Below, piece after piece: positions 10,385-22,963 of a stretch of DNA of 64,000 bases. The position numbers were made by a program, and so were the translations under genes. Position 1 is the first letter of the stretch. Each line of letters begins with the position of its first letter. This stretch comes from Thelephora terrestris (Eukaryota; Basidiomycota; Agaricomycetes; Thelephorales; Thelephoraceae). The stretch is taken from the NCBI GenBank assembly GCA_015956445.1, contig WIUZ02000001.1:2294001-2358000 (forward strand), given 5' to 3'. The notes beneath the pieces were generated by a model, which saw nothing but the letters and a program-made list of their open reading frames with translations, had not been told where the DNA came from and did not search any database.

Positions 10385-11969
10385 GATGTCTCACTTGTTG
10401 AATGTCCGTACCGTATTAATTACCACCACTTCGATCCTTATGGGGGTAAACTGTGGGCTTGGCATGGCGATCAGGACGGGATTCATATACATCGATCGAC
10501 CGGATAGCTCTCGACGCCATTCAGACGGAGTCGAAGTGCGTTCTCACTGTCCGTCACTTTACGTGAGGGGGCGGAAAGGCCGCTCCCCTGGGTAATCAGG
10601 ACCACAACCATCTTTATTGTGGATTATTTGGCACACCCACAACAGTAACAAAGTACGACGCCCTTGAAGTGGTTCCGGAGAGCTCTTGTCGGAAAAACGT
10701 GCGAGTGAAAGCCTTCGAGGCTTACGCCCTTGCCCATTTGGTCCGAGCGTTCGACGATGACACTGGCCTCTGTTTGTGTAACTACGCTGTTCACCGATCC
10801 CGCTCGGGCCGCAGTCCGCGGGTGATCGTGCTGGTCAAAACGGGGGACAACCTGGGACAACCAAGTTAGTCAAATTTCATGCTCTAGCAATACTCCATTC
10901 CACTCGGTTAGCTCCGGAAATTTGTGAAGGTACTTACCGCAGAACTTAGGGACGCAAAGGCAGGCCGATGTCGAAATGCGCACAGTCGGTGCAATGGTAC
11001 AGATGACACGAACTTGCGGATACCCTGTTCGACGGATGACTAGCGCTACCTGTTTGTTTACGCTCTGCGAGTGGGTTCTCGCGATCGGTTTCCTTGTGCA
11101 CCAACCAAGGATAGCCATTCCGCATGGCGTTGAGCGTTCAGAGGTATTAATCCCCGCTTCTTATGAAAGGGTTGAATAGGTCTCCTTTCCCTTTGTGCAG
11201 TGAACGATCAGGGCAAAAATGGGGTTTCTTCCCACTAGGTTCGCGCAGTCCCTCTGAAGCTTGAAGAGCCCATAGCGCACAGCGGACATCGAATTTCCAC
11301 GAGGTTTTTGACTCTTCATGATCGAAAGTGCCGGTGACCTGGAGGAGTCGGATTCGATCCGGGAGCAGAATTGACCGCCTGATCCTTGAGGCTGGCGAGA
11401 AAATGCCTTGGCTGAGAAGCCCTGTGAAATTTTGGCAAGTAACGAGCGCAGCGGTCGGAAAGGGGGCCAAAGATCTGGAGTGCGGATGTCCCTGAAACAG
11501 GGCAACACCTGTCGAGATGGACGGAAATCAAGCGAAGCGGGAGAGGGGGGACGGGGCTACTTCGGTTAGATGAAGAAGGCAGTTGAACCGTGCATCGCAA
11601 ACTACAGAATTTGCAAACCAGGCAAACCAGGCCCGAGTTCCGCACGATGAAATGAAAAAGGCGAGTTGGATTGAAGGATTAATAAATAATGCAAGAAGAG
11701 GGGACATCAGTTCGTAATGGCTAGAAGATGTCGAGTGTTCCGGAACGGGATGGTGGGTCGCTTTTTGCACGCGTTAGTCTAGCAAGTCCCTCCGCGGTCT
11801 CGCCAGTTCCCACACGGTCCCATACAGTCAGGTTCACGAGGAGGAGCGAAAAAACTCTGAAGATTCTTCCTCGCGGGAAATATGTATGTGCGCAGGAGTT
11901 GGCCGCGGGGGCAGAACCCGGCGGCCCCTTCCGAAGTTCCCACACTCGCTACACATCTAAGGTTCCACC
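10385..11969. other. Poorly resolved region between GGT and signal peptide peptidase
   Basis: Nearly 1.6 kb without a recognised protein. A minus-strand gene with one well-formed intron may occupy 10624-11118 and perhaps extend upstream (listed separately). From 11150 to 11770 the minus strand is open for 80-115 codons in several overlapping frames, none with recognised domains. The short direct repeat GCAAACCAG occurs twice near 11615-11635. The last 200 bp should contain the promoter of the signal peptide peptidase gene. No tRNA was found. Confidence 0.5.
10624..11118 (-). CDS. Possible minus-strand gene of unknown function (partial model)
   Basis: The minus strand carries an unusually good intron: donor GTAAGTACC at about 10937, branch-like TTGACTAAC, and acceptor TTGTCCCAG ending about 10851. 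Downstream a single frame runs to a stop at 10624 and ends 'GVVLCYCCGCAK' after 'VVPRFDQHDHPRTAARAG'. Upstream, the frame that fits this splice reads '...LCAFRHRPAFASLSSA' and remains open back only to about 11035, so further exons would be needed. The ATG at 11118 is in a different frame and would not splice in phase. I do not recognise the protein. It may be a real small gene convergent with GGT, an antisense transcript, or chance. Confidence 0.25.
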
Positions 11970-13483
11970 ATGAGCATGGGAACCGATTACCATCTCCTTT
12001 CTTCTTACGCTGGCCTGCTCAGTCTCGCTGTGATGATCATTTGTTCTGGGTCCTACCAATCATTACCCGTCCGTCAGACATTAACTTGGAACTTATGGAG
12101 GCGGCGCCACCTAACTGATCCCCCTCCACGCGCCTTCTTGCTGGAATCCATGTCGTCGCTTTTAGTCTAAACCATATTCGTCTCGTGGGAAAGGAGAAGG
12201 CGACGCGGAGGACAGCGACGACGACGAAGAACTGGAACGGGTGTCTGTCGAAGATGCATGGCTCTTTCCCATTGTGAGAGGGTGCCCGAATCCTTTTCGA
12301 GCTGCAGAGGAGCGTTCACCACCTTACGGTTTCCTAACAGTTTGGGTCATTTGCATTGTACGGACTTTACTTGATCATCAAGTATTACGGGAGCGAATGG
12401 ATCAATTATGTGTTGAAGTGGTACTTCGTCGCTACCGGTGTTGGCAGCGTTTGGTCGGTGAGTGACGTGTCTGACCGCTCACCTGTGCTGTTGGGTGCAC
12501 GTGCGCCCTACGTTAAAGATAGAATTTCAGACGCTCAGGTCAATGGCTCGCTTTGTGGTTGGCAGGGCACGCTGGGAGTCGTTCACGAAGTATTCTTTCA
12601 GGTACTCCAAAAGTAAATCCAAAGGTAGAGGTTTTGAACCGGCGATCCGTCGCCTCTGGCCGTCGAGATCGGGCTGATCGTTCCTTCCAGGATCAGGGCG
12701 GGTTTCGTGGCGTGCGCCGACGATTTATTTGTTCCCGTTTGCGGTCCTCCCGTCACTTCTCTACGCCGTTTCTGATTCACCCAAGTCGGCACTTTTGACC
12801 GACATTTTGGCCGTCTCGTTTTCGTTTAATGCCATATCGTGGGTCCAGCTCGACTCCTTTTTGGCCGGGACCGTCGTCCTGGGCGGCTTATTCATTTACG
12901 ATGTTTGGTGGGTTTTCGGTACGGAAGTTGTGAGTGTTTCTTCCCGAATATATGCTCGCAATGAGCTGGGTGACGTTAGCTTATGTTTGGGTATACAAAG
13001 ATGGTCAAGGTGGCAACGAAAATTGATGCACCCATTAAGTTGCTCTGGCCAAAATCGATGTGGTTAGCGAGTGATCGGGGGTTCACCATGCTCGGACTAG
13101 GGGATGTGGTCATCCCAGGAATTTTTGTGGCCCTTTCTCTTCGGTATGATGTTTACCGGGAGCGAAATGGGAAGGGACCGCGGCGTATACTCTTTTGGGC
13201 ATCCCTGGCGGGGTACAGTCTCGGACTGTTGGTTACAATGACGGTGATGCACGTGTTTAGAGCTGCTCAACCAGCTCTGCTGTACATTAGGTGAGTGACA
13301 TACAATGCACGTCAGCCGAATCAATGATAGCTAATGAGATGATGGTCCCGCAGCCCTGCATGCATCATGTCAGTGCTCATAACAGGATTCATACTGGGTG
13401 AATTGAGGGATATGTGGGAGTGGGTCGACGGCGGGCGGCAGGTGCACGGATCCGGAGTGGTGGATGTGAAGAAGAGGGAATGA
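11970..13483 (+). CDS. SPP1: Signal peptide peptidase, intramembrane aspartyl protease
   Basis: Start MSMGTDYHLLSSYAGLLSL, then an acidic loop and 'SVEDAWLFPIFGSFALYGLY' across an intron at about 12274-12341. Presenilin-fold motifs are clear. The first catalytic Asp is in 'GGLFIYDVWWVFGTEV' and the second in 'FTMLGLGDVVIPGIFVALSL'. The PAL motif is in 'AAQPALLYISPACIMSV'. Further exons give 'VSWRAPTIYLFPFAVLPSLL'. About nine membrane spans are expected. SPP sits in the ER membrane and cleaves leftover signal peptides and other type II membrane segments; in fungi it also contributes to sterol and hypoxia signalling. The stop is at 13481-13483 after 'VVDVKKRE'. No KKXX ER-retrieval ending is obvious, although the tail is basic. 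Confidence 0.92.
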
Positions 13484-14174
13484 TGTTTTGTCGGTCAGGA
13501 CGGCAAGGCCGATTACGGGCGAAGAAAATCCCGGGTGTTTTGGGGCAGAGACAAAGCGAAGGTACATGGACGATGTTTGCCTGTAGCTCGCTGGAGGGTT
13601 GAGGTGTTCGTAGCCGACGGAGTAATTCGTAATCTCAGGTCCGACGGCCCAGCTGACCGCACACCTTACGGCATGGAAGGCCACAATTTCGTGACTGGGG
13701 AGTCGCAGGCCTTACCTAGAGCGGGGAGGGTAGAAAACCACGATGCCGTTGACCTTGAAGGGGACTGGAATATAGTCCTTTCTAAACTTCATCCACGCCC
13801 TCCGGCTTTACCGTCAGACCCAGAACAGTGGGCGGACGACAGGGAAAAAAAGGGGAAAAAATAGAAAAAAAATTACGGACCGGAAGTCGCATCCGCCCCT
13901 CGTCTCGACTGACTTCCCTCGACCTCCTTGACCTGATTCGGTTATTGGATAGTCACACCTTCCCTCCATTCAACTGACCCTCCCTGTCCTCCATCCTTCC
14001 TCCCCTTCCCGCACCCTCTCCTCCTATCCACTTGCTCGCGAGAAACAACCTCCGTTGACTTCGCTCACCATTATCTCCCATCTAGTGGGCTGCAAAGCCC
14101 TCCTCGCATCTTCGCAGTAAGCCTCATTTCTTGACGCCAACAACTCGGCCTGCCTCAAAATTAACGATCATCTC
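13484..14174. other. Intergenic region and AreA leader
   Basis: About 690 bp. The first 380 bp contain an open frame (13535-13864) ending in a poly-Lys run over an A-rich stretch; it has no recognised domain, so I do not call it a gene. From about 13890 to 14174 the plus strand is pyrimidine rich (CTCC and TTCC runs), typical of a fungal promoter or 5' leader upstream of the AreA start. Confidence 0.45.
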
Positions 14175-17100
14175 ATGTACCAGCTTCCCGCTCTGTTCAT
14201 GGATGCTAAGTCTCTGTATACAAGCCAGTATCCGACAAACTGGACAACATCTCCTGTCTCCGACGCATCTGTTCACAGCCGCTCGTCAGCCTCCTCAAGT
14301 CCAAATCTACCCCCTACCCGGTATAATTCTTCATCCACATCCGCCATGCTGAACACCCCGATTCCAAGGAATTCCTCTTCCGTGCCACACCAAATCTCCA
14401 GTTCCGTCGACTCACACAATTCCCTCCAGTCCTATATGTCCAGCGAGCTATCCCATGTTTTCACTACCCCTTTCGATCCCGATGCTTATTCCGCTCTCGC
14501 TGCCCCCGGGATGCTTCCTCCTTCCCTTTCTCAGCCGCTTCATCATCCAACTTCGGACTCAATACGCAACCCTTACGCTACCCACCCGTCCTCCTTCATC
14601 CCCCCTCCTGCCTCTCACATTCTGGATGGCCAGTACCCCTCCAAACTCTCCTATCCGCATACAATACCGAATACAGGGCCGCAGATCAAGCCTAAACGGA
14701 CAACGGTGCGTCGGATCGCTTGTTTTCTATCATCTATACATCTTTCCTTGCGAAGATCCTCTAATCCTACCCGTAGATCTCTGGCTCGCATGTCCCTCAC
14801 AACCTCCATGCTCGCACACCTCCGGTACCGAATAGATCTAAGCACGGTTGGTCTCCTAACCCCTCCACCACCCACCCCGCCAATAACAACTTCACACTCA
14901 CTTACGACCCCAACTACCATCCTGAGCGTACTCACGCCGGTATCCCTCCTTCCTTATGGATGTCTCCCGCATCAACCGCCCCATCTTCCCCCGGGTTCTC
15001 TGACCCGATGCCGTACAATTCTTTGAGTGGTTATGCCTCGCTCGATCTGTCAGCTAATGGCACTCTCCCACCATCACTGCACCAGCAGCCTACCACGGCC
15101 CCCGACTATGGCCCCCCAGTTCAACCCTCTGCCCCTCGCTTGCCGTCTATCACGACAACCATGTCCTCGGCCAGTGGTCACAAGTCCCCCCTATTCTCCG
15201 ATCTCTTCTCGGATGCTTTGCAGTCACCCCCAACCACTACAATCTCCCCACAGGATTCCTTCCCTTCTCGTAAGCTGTCTGGCAGTCCTGATTTTCTTCA
15301 GACACCGGACTTCCCTGGAGACCCTGAAGCTATGGCGAAGCAAGATCCTCTAGTAACTCAGGTCTGGAAGATGTACGCTCGTAACAAGGCCACCCAACCG
15401 CACGCTCACAGAATGGAGAACCTCACTTGGAGAATGATGGCGTTGGCTCTGCAGAAGAAGAAGAGGGAGGAGAAACGGAATGCCGCGGGCCTACCAAGTC
15501 CTCCCTCCAATCTGCTGGTCGCTGAATCCGTCAAGCAGGAACCTCTCCCCTCAGACCTTGGAGAGACAGGGCGTGGCCGCAGGATCGACAAGGGAAAGCC
15601 TCCAAAGATTAAGGTTGTTGGCTTCGACGCTGACGGCGTTGACGACTCGGAGTGCGTCTGTGTTACCATCGCGCCATCTTACCTCAGTATTGATCTATTT
15701 TCCACCAGGGATCCTGAACCAATGGACTGGCGGGAATTTAGTAGGTCTCGATCCCGCGCGCCTATGGACTGGAGAACTTCCAGCCGGTCACGGTCTCGAC
15801 CCCCTCCTTCCAACATGACTCAAGATTTGGATCTGCCATCTCCAATACTTTCCAATTTTAAAACGCACGCAGAATCTGCCAAACCTAAACAACCAACCGC
15901 TCCGCCCAACCCTGTACCTGGTCCTTCAATGGCCACCCGAATTCAGAGCGTTGTACATAAACCTTTCCAGAACAACACTTCCTACGTGCCCTTCCCAGGG
16001 GTTGATTCTCGCTCTCCGCCCCCATCCACTTTCAGCAGCCCTATGGGACATCCTTCTTCGCTCCCTGCCCTGGGCCTCCACGGTTTCTCGAACCTTCCTC
16101 AGGATCCCCCTCCCACGTTCCCCAGACACGTGCGAAAGACGAGTTTCGACCACACGGTCACTAAGGACGGCATCTTGGTCAGTGTTCAGGGCAGGCACCA
16201 AGTTGACGGCAAGCCACGTTCGCCAGGAAACTTCGCTGGCACCAAGCGAGTCGCAGATGGTCCCCATATTGAGAGCATGCTCAGGGGAGACATCCTTCAT
16301 GGCATGTCAGACTTGGACATCGCAATCCCATTGTCCGGGTACGATCATGACACCAATACCGGCTTCCCCTCAAGCTCGTTCAATTTTGCTGTCAACTTGG
16401 TCAACTACGATGCTTACTTTGATATGAACCAGGCGACCTGTACATCGAACGCGACGTCGACGTCGATTTCTTCCTCGCCCTCCTCACTACCGCCCCATGA
16501 CAGGGACAAACCTGCGCCAAATTACCAAATCCGTGGCAAGACACCTCTTCAGATCAACCCCGAAGGATTATCTGCTGCAGCCCTCGAGGCGTCTGCCGCC
16601 GTCGCTGAAGGATATGCTCAACTTGGCTTTGCAGGTGGCCTGGACGATTACTCCCATATTTTGAGTTTCTACTCCACCCTCTCCGACCACGCTCCCGCGA
16701 CCGCCACGGCAATAGGGGGACACCTGTCTACCTCTGGCTTATACGACAACATGCAGATACCGTACACTCATGTTGACCCAACGCAGATTTCACCCCCCTC
16801 TGGCGACATCGATGGAAGTGGGGTTGGAAATATTGGTAGTCAACACCCGTACCATAACACCAGCCCTTCAAGTGATGGTTGGGGCATTGGATCCGGCGGT
16901 ACGAGCACTGGCGCATCGCCGGAGCCTTACAATGGATCCGCCGCGTCGACACCCCCTTCCATCGACGGAGTTGTATCTGGAAGCTCAGGTTCGGGAACCA
17001 CTACGAGCACGAGGCATCCCACGAGGAGGATCGTTACAAGTAAACGCGTTGCTCAGGATGTTCAGAGAAGAAAGTCCATTTCTTCCGCAAGTGGGCCAAT

Positions 17101-17689
17101 ACCTGGTACCTCGAGGCCTTCGGAAGGTTCCACAGATTCAACTCCGGGGTCGGGGAAAGGTGTCAACGAGGAGGCGGATCCATCTGTCACCGTGTGTCGC
17201 AACTGTCAGACAACGAACACCCCGCTTTGGCGGAGGGATCCGGAGGGGCAACCGCTGTGCAATGCGTGCGGCCTGTTCTACGTGGGTTTCCATTGATGTT
17301 CGGTTCATCTGTAACAAGTCCTGATTTCCGGTTTCGCGTAGAAACTACATGGAGTGGTTCGACCTCAATCTCTCAAGACTGATGTGATAAAGAAGCGGTG
17401 TGTTCACTTACTGTACGGTCGGGCACAATAACTTATGTCGAACAGGAATCGAAGTAACGGAACACCACATACATCATCCACTCGGAAAGGGTCATTGACC
17501 ACTAAAGCCGCTCCCTCAACCAGACCTCGGTCGTCGACCACAAGCGGAACCCCTTCGAGTACTGTGGGTACGAGGCTTTCCCCTGGAACGCGTGCTGGGA
17601 ACAGTATGACGGCGATTAGCAACGCGGCTATGAAGCGGCAAAGAAGAAGTTCTGTCAGTGTCTCGGGTCGGAAGGAGGATGAGAGTTGA
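14175..17689 (+). CDS. areA: AreA/Nit2-type GATA nitrogen regulatory transcription factor
   Basis: Long, Ser/Pro-rich regulator starting [19 protein letters not shown]. An intron at about 14706-14777 joins the first two exons. The AreA-specific domain (DUF1752) is at about 15345-15460: '[16 protein letters not shown]' and '[17 protein letters not shown]'. The single Cys4 GATA zinc finger is near 17190-17395: '[20 protein letters not shown]' and '[10 protein letters not shown]', then, after a 59-nt intron, '[19 protein letters not shown]' with the basic tail. Another intron leads to the Ser/Thr-rich C-terminus ending 'RKEDES'. AreA factors activate genes for secondary nitrogen sources when ammonium or glutamine is scarce. 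A 57-nt segment at about 15653-15709 has GTGCGT...CCACCAG ends, is a multiple of three and contains no stop, so it may be spliced or retained. Confidence 0.93.
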
Positions 17690-17995
17690 GATTTTGGGGT
17701 ATAATTCTTTGTATTTTTTCTGTGTCATGCACTCTCAACCTTGGTTCGCGATCCCTTCCTCATTCGTTCGGTTTCCCTCCTAGTTGACTTGTCTGTGATA
17801 CTGTGGTCATCAGGTGTTGTGCCTATCTAGTTATGACTTACCGATGGTGTTGATTCTTTATGTACCGGGAACATTTACAGTATAGAGCCCATATATCCCT
17901 TCTACAAGCTCCTTGTACTATATGTATATGCATCTTATGAGCTTTGAGCTTTGTGGAAGACAAAGGATTGGACGACGAAAGTTCACTTTATTGCT
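17690..17995. other. AreA 3' region and promoter of Sec7-PH gene
   Basis: About 305 bp. The left part is T-rich (TTTGTATTTTTTCTG after the stop) and fits a 3' UTR and polyadenylation region. The right part, up to the proposed ATG at 17996, should hold the promoter. Nothing else is seen. Confidence 0.4.
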
Positions 17996-20900
17996 ATGGA
18001 GTTAGCGACGAGATTCGCTACTTCACATTCCTTTGAGCGCCGCTACTTCTTCACAATCGCCCCCACCCAGGGCAACATTGGCCCTTCTTGTGTATCGGCT
18101 TCTATAACAATTCGGTCGTAGCAGTAACCCTGGCGTCGCTTTTCAAGGGCCAGCAGTCCCGCTCTCCGCTCCCGCCCCCATCTTCCTTCCCATCTGGATT
18201 TAAGCCGGTGGCGGTATCAAGCACGAATAGCAGGCTTGGACTGCCAGATACCCAGGCTCAGCAAAGGAGACGCTCTCGTACGGACCTCGACTTTGAGGAA
18301 GCCCTCGCTTCACCTGATACCATAGTGCTCAAGGAGACCGTCGATCTCTTTTCGCCGGAGCTCGATTCCAGCATATTCCTTACCCCGCCCCACAGTCTCT
18401 CGTCACTTTACGGAAATTCGCCAGACGCGAGTGGGAAATACGAAGGCTCGAACGGTAGTCCGAGCCATAATCCCAAAGGAAGGAATTTCACCCCTCCGTC
18501 GAAGCAACCTGGTACACCGAACATCATTCCAGCGACCCCGACGCCTCCCAGATACGAGCCACTGTCTATTTTGACCCCATCGACCAGTTCGAATTCCACT
18601 CCGTTTGTTACGCCGCTCTCGTCGCCTAACCCTTCGCAAGACGGAGAAGACAGGTCTTCATCTGCCAGAGCCCAACCGAGCCCGAAGCCTTCGAACTCGA
18701 GCCAGCTCGAAGGAATCCACTTGCCATCTCACGACGCTGGGGAGAACGAGCATCAGACAACGCGACGATCTATGTACCGGTCACCTGGAAGTGCGAGCAG
18801 TCCAGATCTTGTGACTTTACTAAAGAAAACAAGGCAACGGAACGGGCCGCCCAATGTGGGTTCGCATGGAACGGGTCATAAAGACTCTTTACGTGCGGAT
18901 GCCGCGGACAGTGGCGGAGCGGAGTCGTCATCCCGGAGGTTGAGGACGACTTCTGCTACTCCTTCGTCGACTTCGTCGAATTCTGTCCCACAACAGGGCC
19001 ATAGGCCTAGGGTGGACAGGATCGCCACTACTAACAGTTCCTCTTCATCTTTCAACCGTGGAGAGGACTCGTCGAATTTCCTCAGTGTTCGGAGCCCGGA
19101 TTGGGTGCTCCCGAGTCCCTCGAGCAGTCCGGCCCCCTCACCCTCCGTCATAAAGGTATGTTTTCCCCAGCTGTCTATCAAATCCTAAAACCGTGCCTCA
19201 CGTTTCTTAAGAATGCGAGGGCTACCGTCAGGGCCAAAACGACCGCGTTTTTGGGCAGGATGTGGGGACAGGCCACCGTCCGTGATCGATCAGTATGTCC
19301 TCCATCGGACGGTGTTTTTTATTTCCTAACATCCGCAATCCAGCGCACTATCAATGGCCCTCTCCCGACTCCTATTTCGTCCGTCTCCGCCTTCTCAGAT
19401 CCCTTTCCTCCGCCCGTTCCCCCGTTACCCAGCAAAGATCTCCCAACCCCCGCCTCCGACGTGTTTGGCGACGTTGGTGTACCCTCGGTTCCTAGCCCTA
19501 ATCTTTTAAAACCCCTACCTGACATCCGATCCGCGAGGTTCAGCCAGGAGTCTGATAGCAACTCAATCGTCGTCGTGAACATGCCCGGAAACGATGACTC
19601 GCCTTTGACGACTCCGGTTGCGAAGGAGTTCAAGGATATCACTGCCCCATCGTCGAAACATACCAAACGGCGAAGCATGAGCGTTGGTGATGTAGACATC
19701 AAGCGAACTTTGGCGCAAAACAGCCCCATGCCCCCACGTCTCAAGGAACTGGAAAGAACTTCGAATGGATGGGGAAGTTCATTGAGCGGCATGTTTGCTG
19801 GGGAGTTTTCGGAAACAGTTTCTTCACTTTCGTTGCAAGACCCTGTGACTCCCATCAAACGTCTTTCCAGCCAAAAAGGAAAAGCTCCAGCCCTTCCTTC
19901 AGACTCGCAAAGCCTGAGGATTACCGATAGCCCTATGAGTTCATCAACGTCAATACCCGCCGATACCCCGATTGTGAACATAGAACCTGCTTCAATGGTT
20001 TGCGATTCACCGCTATCGTCCCCCGAGGTCGCCATCATTCCCCCACGTTCGTCATCGCTAAACACACCGTCCAAGAATACTGGCCAGACGAACGCTTACA
20101 CTCGAGGTCCTGGGCTAAGATATGGACCGCGGTCAGCATCAGGATGGCCAGGAAGCACCTCATCGGGGGCTTTTAATACCCACGGATATTCCGGATCAAG
20201 GGACTCATCGAAGCTGCGAGTCCATCGCCGGTCGACTGCTTCGAACTCTGAGCCCTCCCTTATTCCCCGCGACGATGACCAACCAGCCCGTGACGATTTA
20301 CGACACGTGCGACTGATGCCCTCTATGGGGAGCTCGTTCTCGCGTTCAGATACCATGTCGCCCATCACACCTCCCGATATTGGGTCGACCGGAGACCTGA
20401 TGCTTCTGGGCGGGAACGATATTACCCCTGGAGACGAACCGGACATCGACCCCAAGGCAAAGTCCTTAGCCGCAAGGTGTTGGGCGGAGGACGAAGAGTT
20501 CTTGGCGAAAGAGAAGATCGCCGAGTGGCTCGGTGGCAGGTGAGCTTAGATCCTTCCACGTGTGCGACTTGACATAATCTGATGTTCTGTGAAGCGCTCG
20601 TATCAACAACACTGCTCTGGGACATTATATGGAAAACTTTGACTTCTCGGGATTGCGGTTGGATATGGCGTTCAGACGACTTTGCGCAAAACTGTTTTTG
20701 AAAGCGGAAACCCAGCAAGTGGATCGTATTCTCGACGCGTTTGCTTCTCGCTACTGGGTTTGCAACAGAAATTGCGTATACGGAAGTCCGAGTAAGTCGA
20801 GATTTCCACCCCATCTCGATTTGAGCCGCTAATATGCTTTGTGATAGGTGTCGTCCACGCGGTGGCATACTCGCTGCTGCTCTTGAATACCGATCTTCAC

Positions 20901-22963
20901 GTGGCAGAGTTATCGACACACATGTCCAGAAACCAGTTTGTCCGTAACACCCTATCTGCGATACAAATGCACATCCATTCGAATGGGTCGAACTCCGACT
21001 TTGATTCAAGTAGCGGACGTCAAGGGAGCGATCATACGGGTAGCACACCAGCAAGAAGGATGAAACGGAGTGACAGCATGACGAGTTGGAACAGTCTTTC
21101 TAAAGATGCTCTGCCCGGACTTCCACAAACCCTTTCGCCTCTGGTGAATGGAAGCACTGCGTCCTTCCAGGCAATTGGCAATGATCAGAAGGAGAATGGT
21201 GGTGCGGCACCCCTGTATGACCGTAACTGGGAAAACGAAATGGAGACTGTGCTCAAGGCGAGTGAAATGATGATCAAGCCCCTATCTCTGAGGCTAACGG
21301 GGAAGCGTAGGAAATGTATACGGCCATCAAAAATCAGCAAGTGCTACAACCGCTCGGCGCCTTAGGGCGGTCATCCATATCCTCCCTTTCACCCCACGGG
21401 ACGTTGTTGCGCAATCGGAGTACTCGTGGGCAACCCGACCGCCTGATGGCGTTCAAGAGAGGGAGCATCAGAGGATTGAGTTCCATCCTCGCTCCTCCCA
21501 GCGGCGTCAGCCCCTACAGCAGCAACAGCAGTATCGATGGCCGAGCTAGCCCCGCGCCTAGCTTCGCAACGTCGAACGAAGTGAGTGTTTAAGGGTCAAT
21601 CCAAAGTCCTAGTTGATTGAGCTCGTTTTTTCCCCGCAGCTCCATGCCTCCACCGCTTCATTTATGACACCCACCCTCGGTTTCGCCTCAAACCTTTCAC
21701 ACACCATCATCAGAGAAGCTCAGGAGGACGATGATCACAGCGCCAAAAGCCATGACACCGATTCCACAAACATCAGCATCTCTGACGAGGAGCTCGCCCT
21801 TCTAGGCGCTCCATGGGCGAAGGAAGGGATGCTTTGTCGTAAACAGTTCTGGGAGGCGGCTGGAAAGAAAGCCAAGACCCGGGCATGGATGGATGTATTC
21901 GTTGTCATCCAGCGGGGTGAAGTCAACATGTTCACGTTTGGCGACAAAGGTGGTGGTGGGGGTGGTGTTGTTGGTGGCGGTAACTGGCTGGTAAGCACCC
22001 CATTACCCGCTAGCTAGTACCATGTTGATCGAGAGGACAGGAAAATGCCCAATCGGTTGGCACGTTGCATCTGGCCCATTCACTTGCGCACGCTCTTCCC
22101 CCTCCCGGATACAATCGGCAACGCCCGCATTGTATGGTGTTGACGCTCGCGAATGGCGCTGTTTACTTCCTCCAGGCTGGTACGGAAGAATTAGTGAATG
22201 AGTGGGTGTCGACGTGCAATTACTGGGCAGCTCGACAGAGCAAGGAACCGTTGGCTGGCGGTGTTTCAAACATGGAATACGGCTGGAACCGCATCGTGGA
22301 TCCCCCTGAACAGGCCCGGTCGATGTCGGACACTGAATCCTCGAGGAATGTGGATCGCTCGGACGTGATGAGTGTTCGTAGCTCTCGCAGTCGCTATGGA
22401 AGAAAGGACGGCGCAGCGTCTATGCGATCGCAGTCGCCGTGGATGGACCGTACCATGATCAATGACTGGAAGGCACCCCTCCCTCCCACCGTCGCTAGTA
22501 CCCACGATGAAGAGACTCAGCTCGAGGCTTTACAAAAACACGTCAAGCACTTAAGTGAAGCTCTCAAACATCACAACGAGCTGAGAACGCCGATGATGGA
22601 ACTGGTACGCTGCTTCTTTCACGTATGCTTCCTTTCTGACGGTCATGAGCACAGTATACCCCAAGATCTCCTAACGCCGCTAAAGCCCTCCTCAACTGGG
22701 AGAACAAGAGCAAGCACCTACTCTCAGAGATCGTGAAATACCAATCCTATATCGATTCCCTGCGACACGCGATGGATCTTCGGCTACAGAAGCGAGGGGA
22801 GAGAGCCCTCGAACGTGCCTTGGTAGTCGCGGACCCGGAAAGCGACGACGGCAAAGGTTCTAGCAAAGACGACGAAACCGTTCACGATCACGAACATGGG
22901 AACGCGAACGGCCGTTCCGGGACGTTACATAGACGGGAAAGCGCACAAATGACTGAGCTATAG
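17996..22963 (+). CDS. Sec7 and PH domain Arf guanine nucleotide exchange factor (EFA6/Yel1-like)
   Basis: A long Ser/Pro-rich N-terminal half (about 18150-20460) is followed by a Sec7 domain: 'AARCWAEDEEFLAKEKIAEW' leading into 'NNTALGHYMENFDFSGLRLD', 'FRRLCAKLFLKAETQQVDRI' (Glu of the glutamic finger retained) and 'VAYSLLLLNTDLHVAELSTH'. A PH domain lies at about 21820-22300 ('GMLCRKQFWEAAGKKAKTRA', 'TLANGAVYFLQAGTEELVNE') and carries a poly-Gly insertion. The C-terminus is coiled-coil-like ('HVKHLSEALKHHNEL', 'YQSYIDSLRHAMDLRL'). Sec7 followed by PH and a coiled coil resembles EFA6/PSD and yeast Yel1, which activate Arf6/Arf3 at the plasma membrane. The start is inferred: ATG at 17996, then an intron at about 18092-18147 that restores the downstream frame. 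Confidence 0.85.

Noticed and set aside
10669-10869. Plus-strand frame after GGT as an extra GGT exon or separate gene
   Set aside because: GGT ends with the normal conserved C-terminus at 10384, and the opposite strand has the better splice signals.
11335-11375. tRNA-like T-arm (GGATTCGATCC) suggesting a tRNA gene
   Set aside because: The stem and loop do not pair in the tRNA register, and no matching acceptor stem or anticodon arm lies at the right distance on either strand.
13535-13864. 110-codon plus-strand frame after the signal peptide peptidase gene
   Set aside because: No recognised domain, it ends in an A-rich poly-Lys run, and it overlaps the expected 3' UTR.
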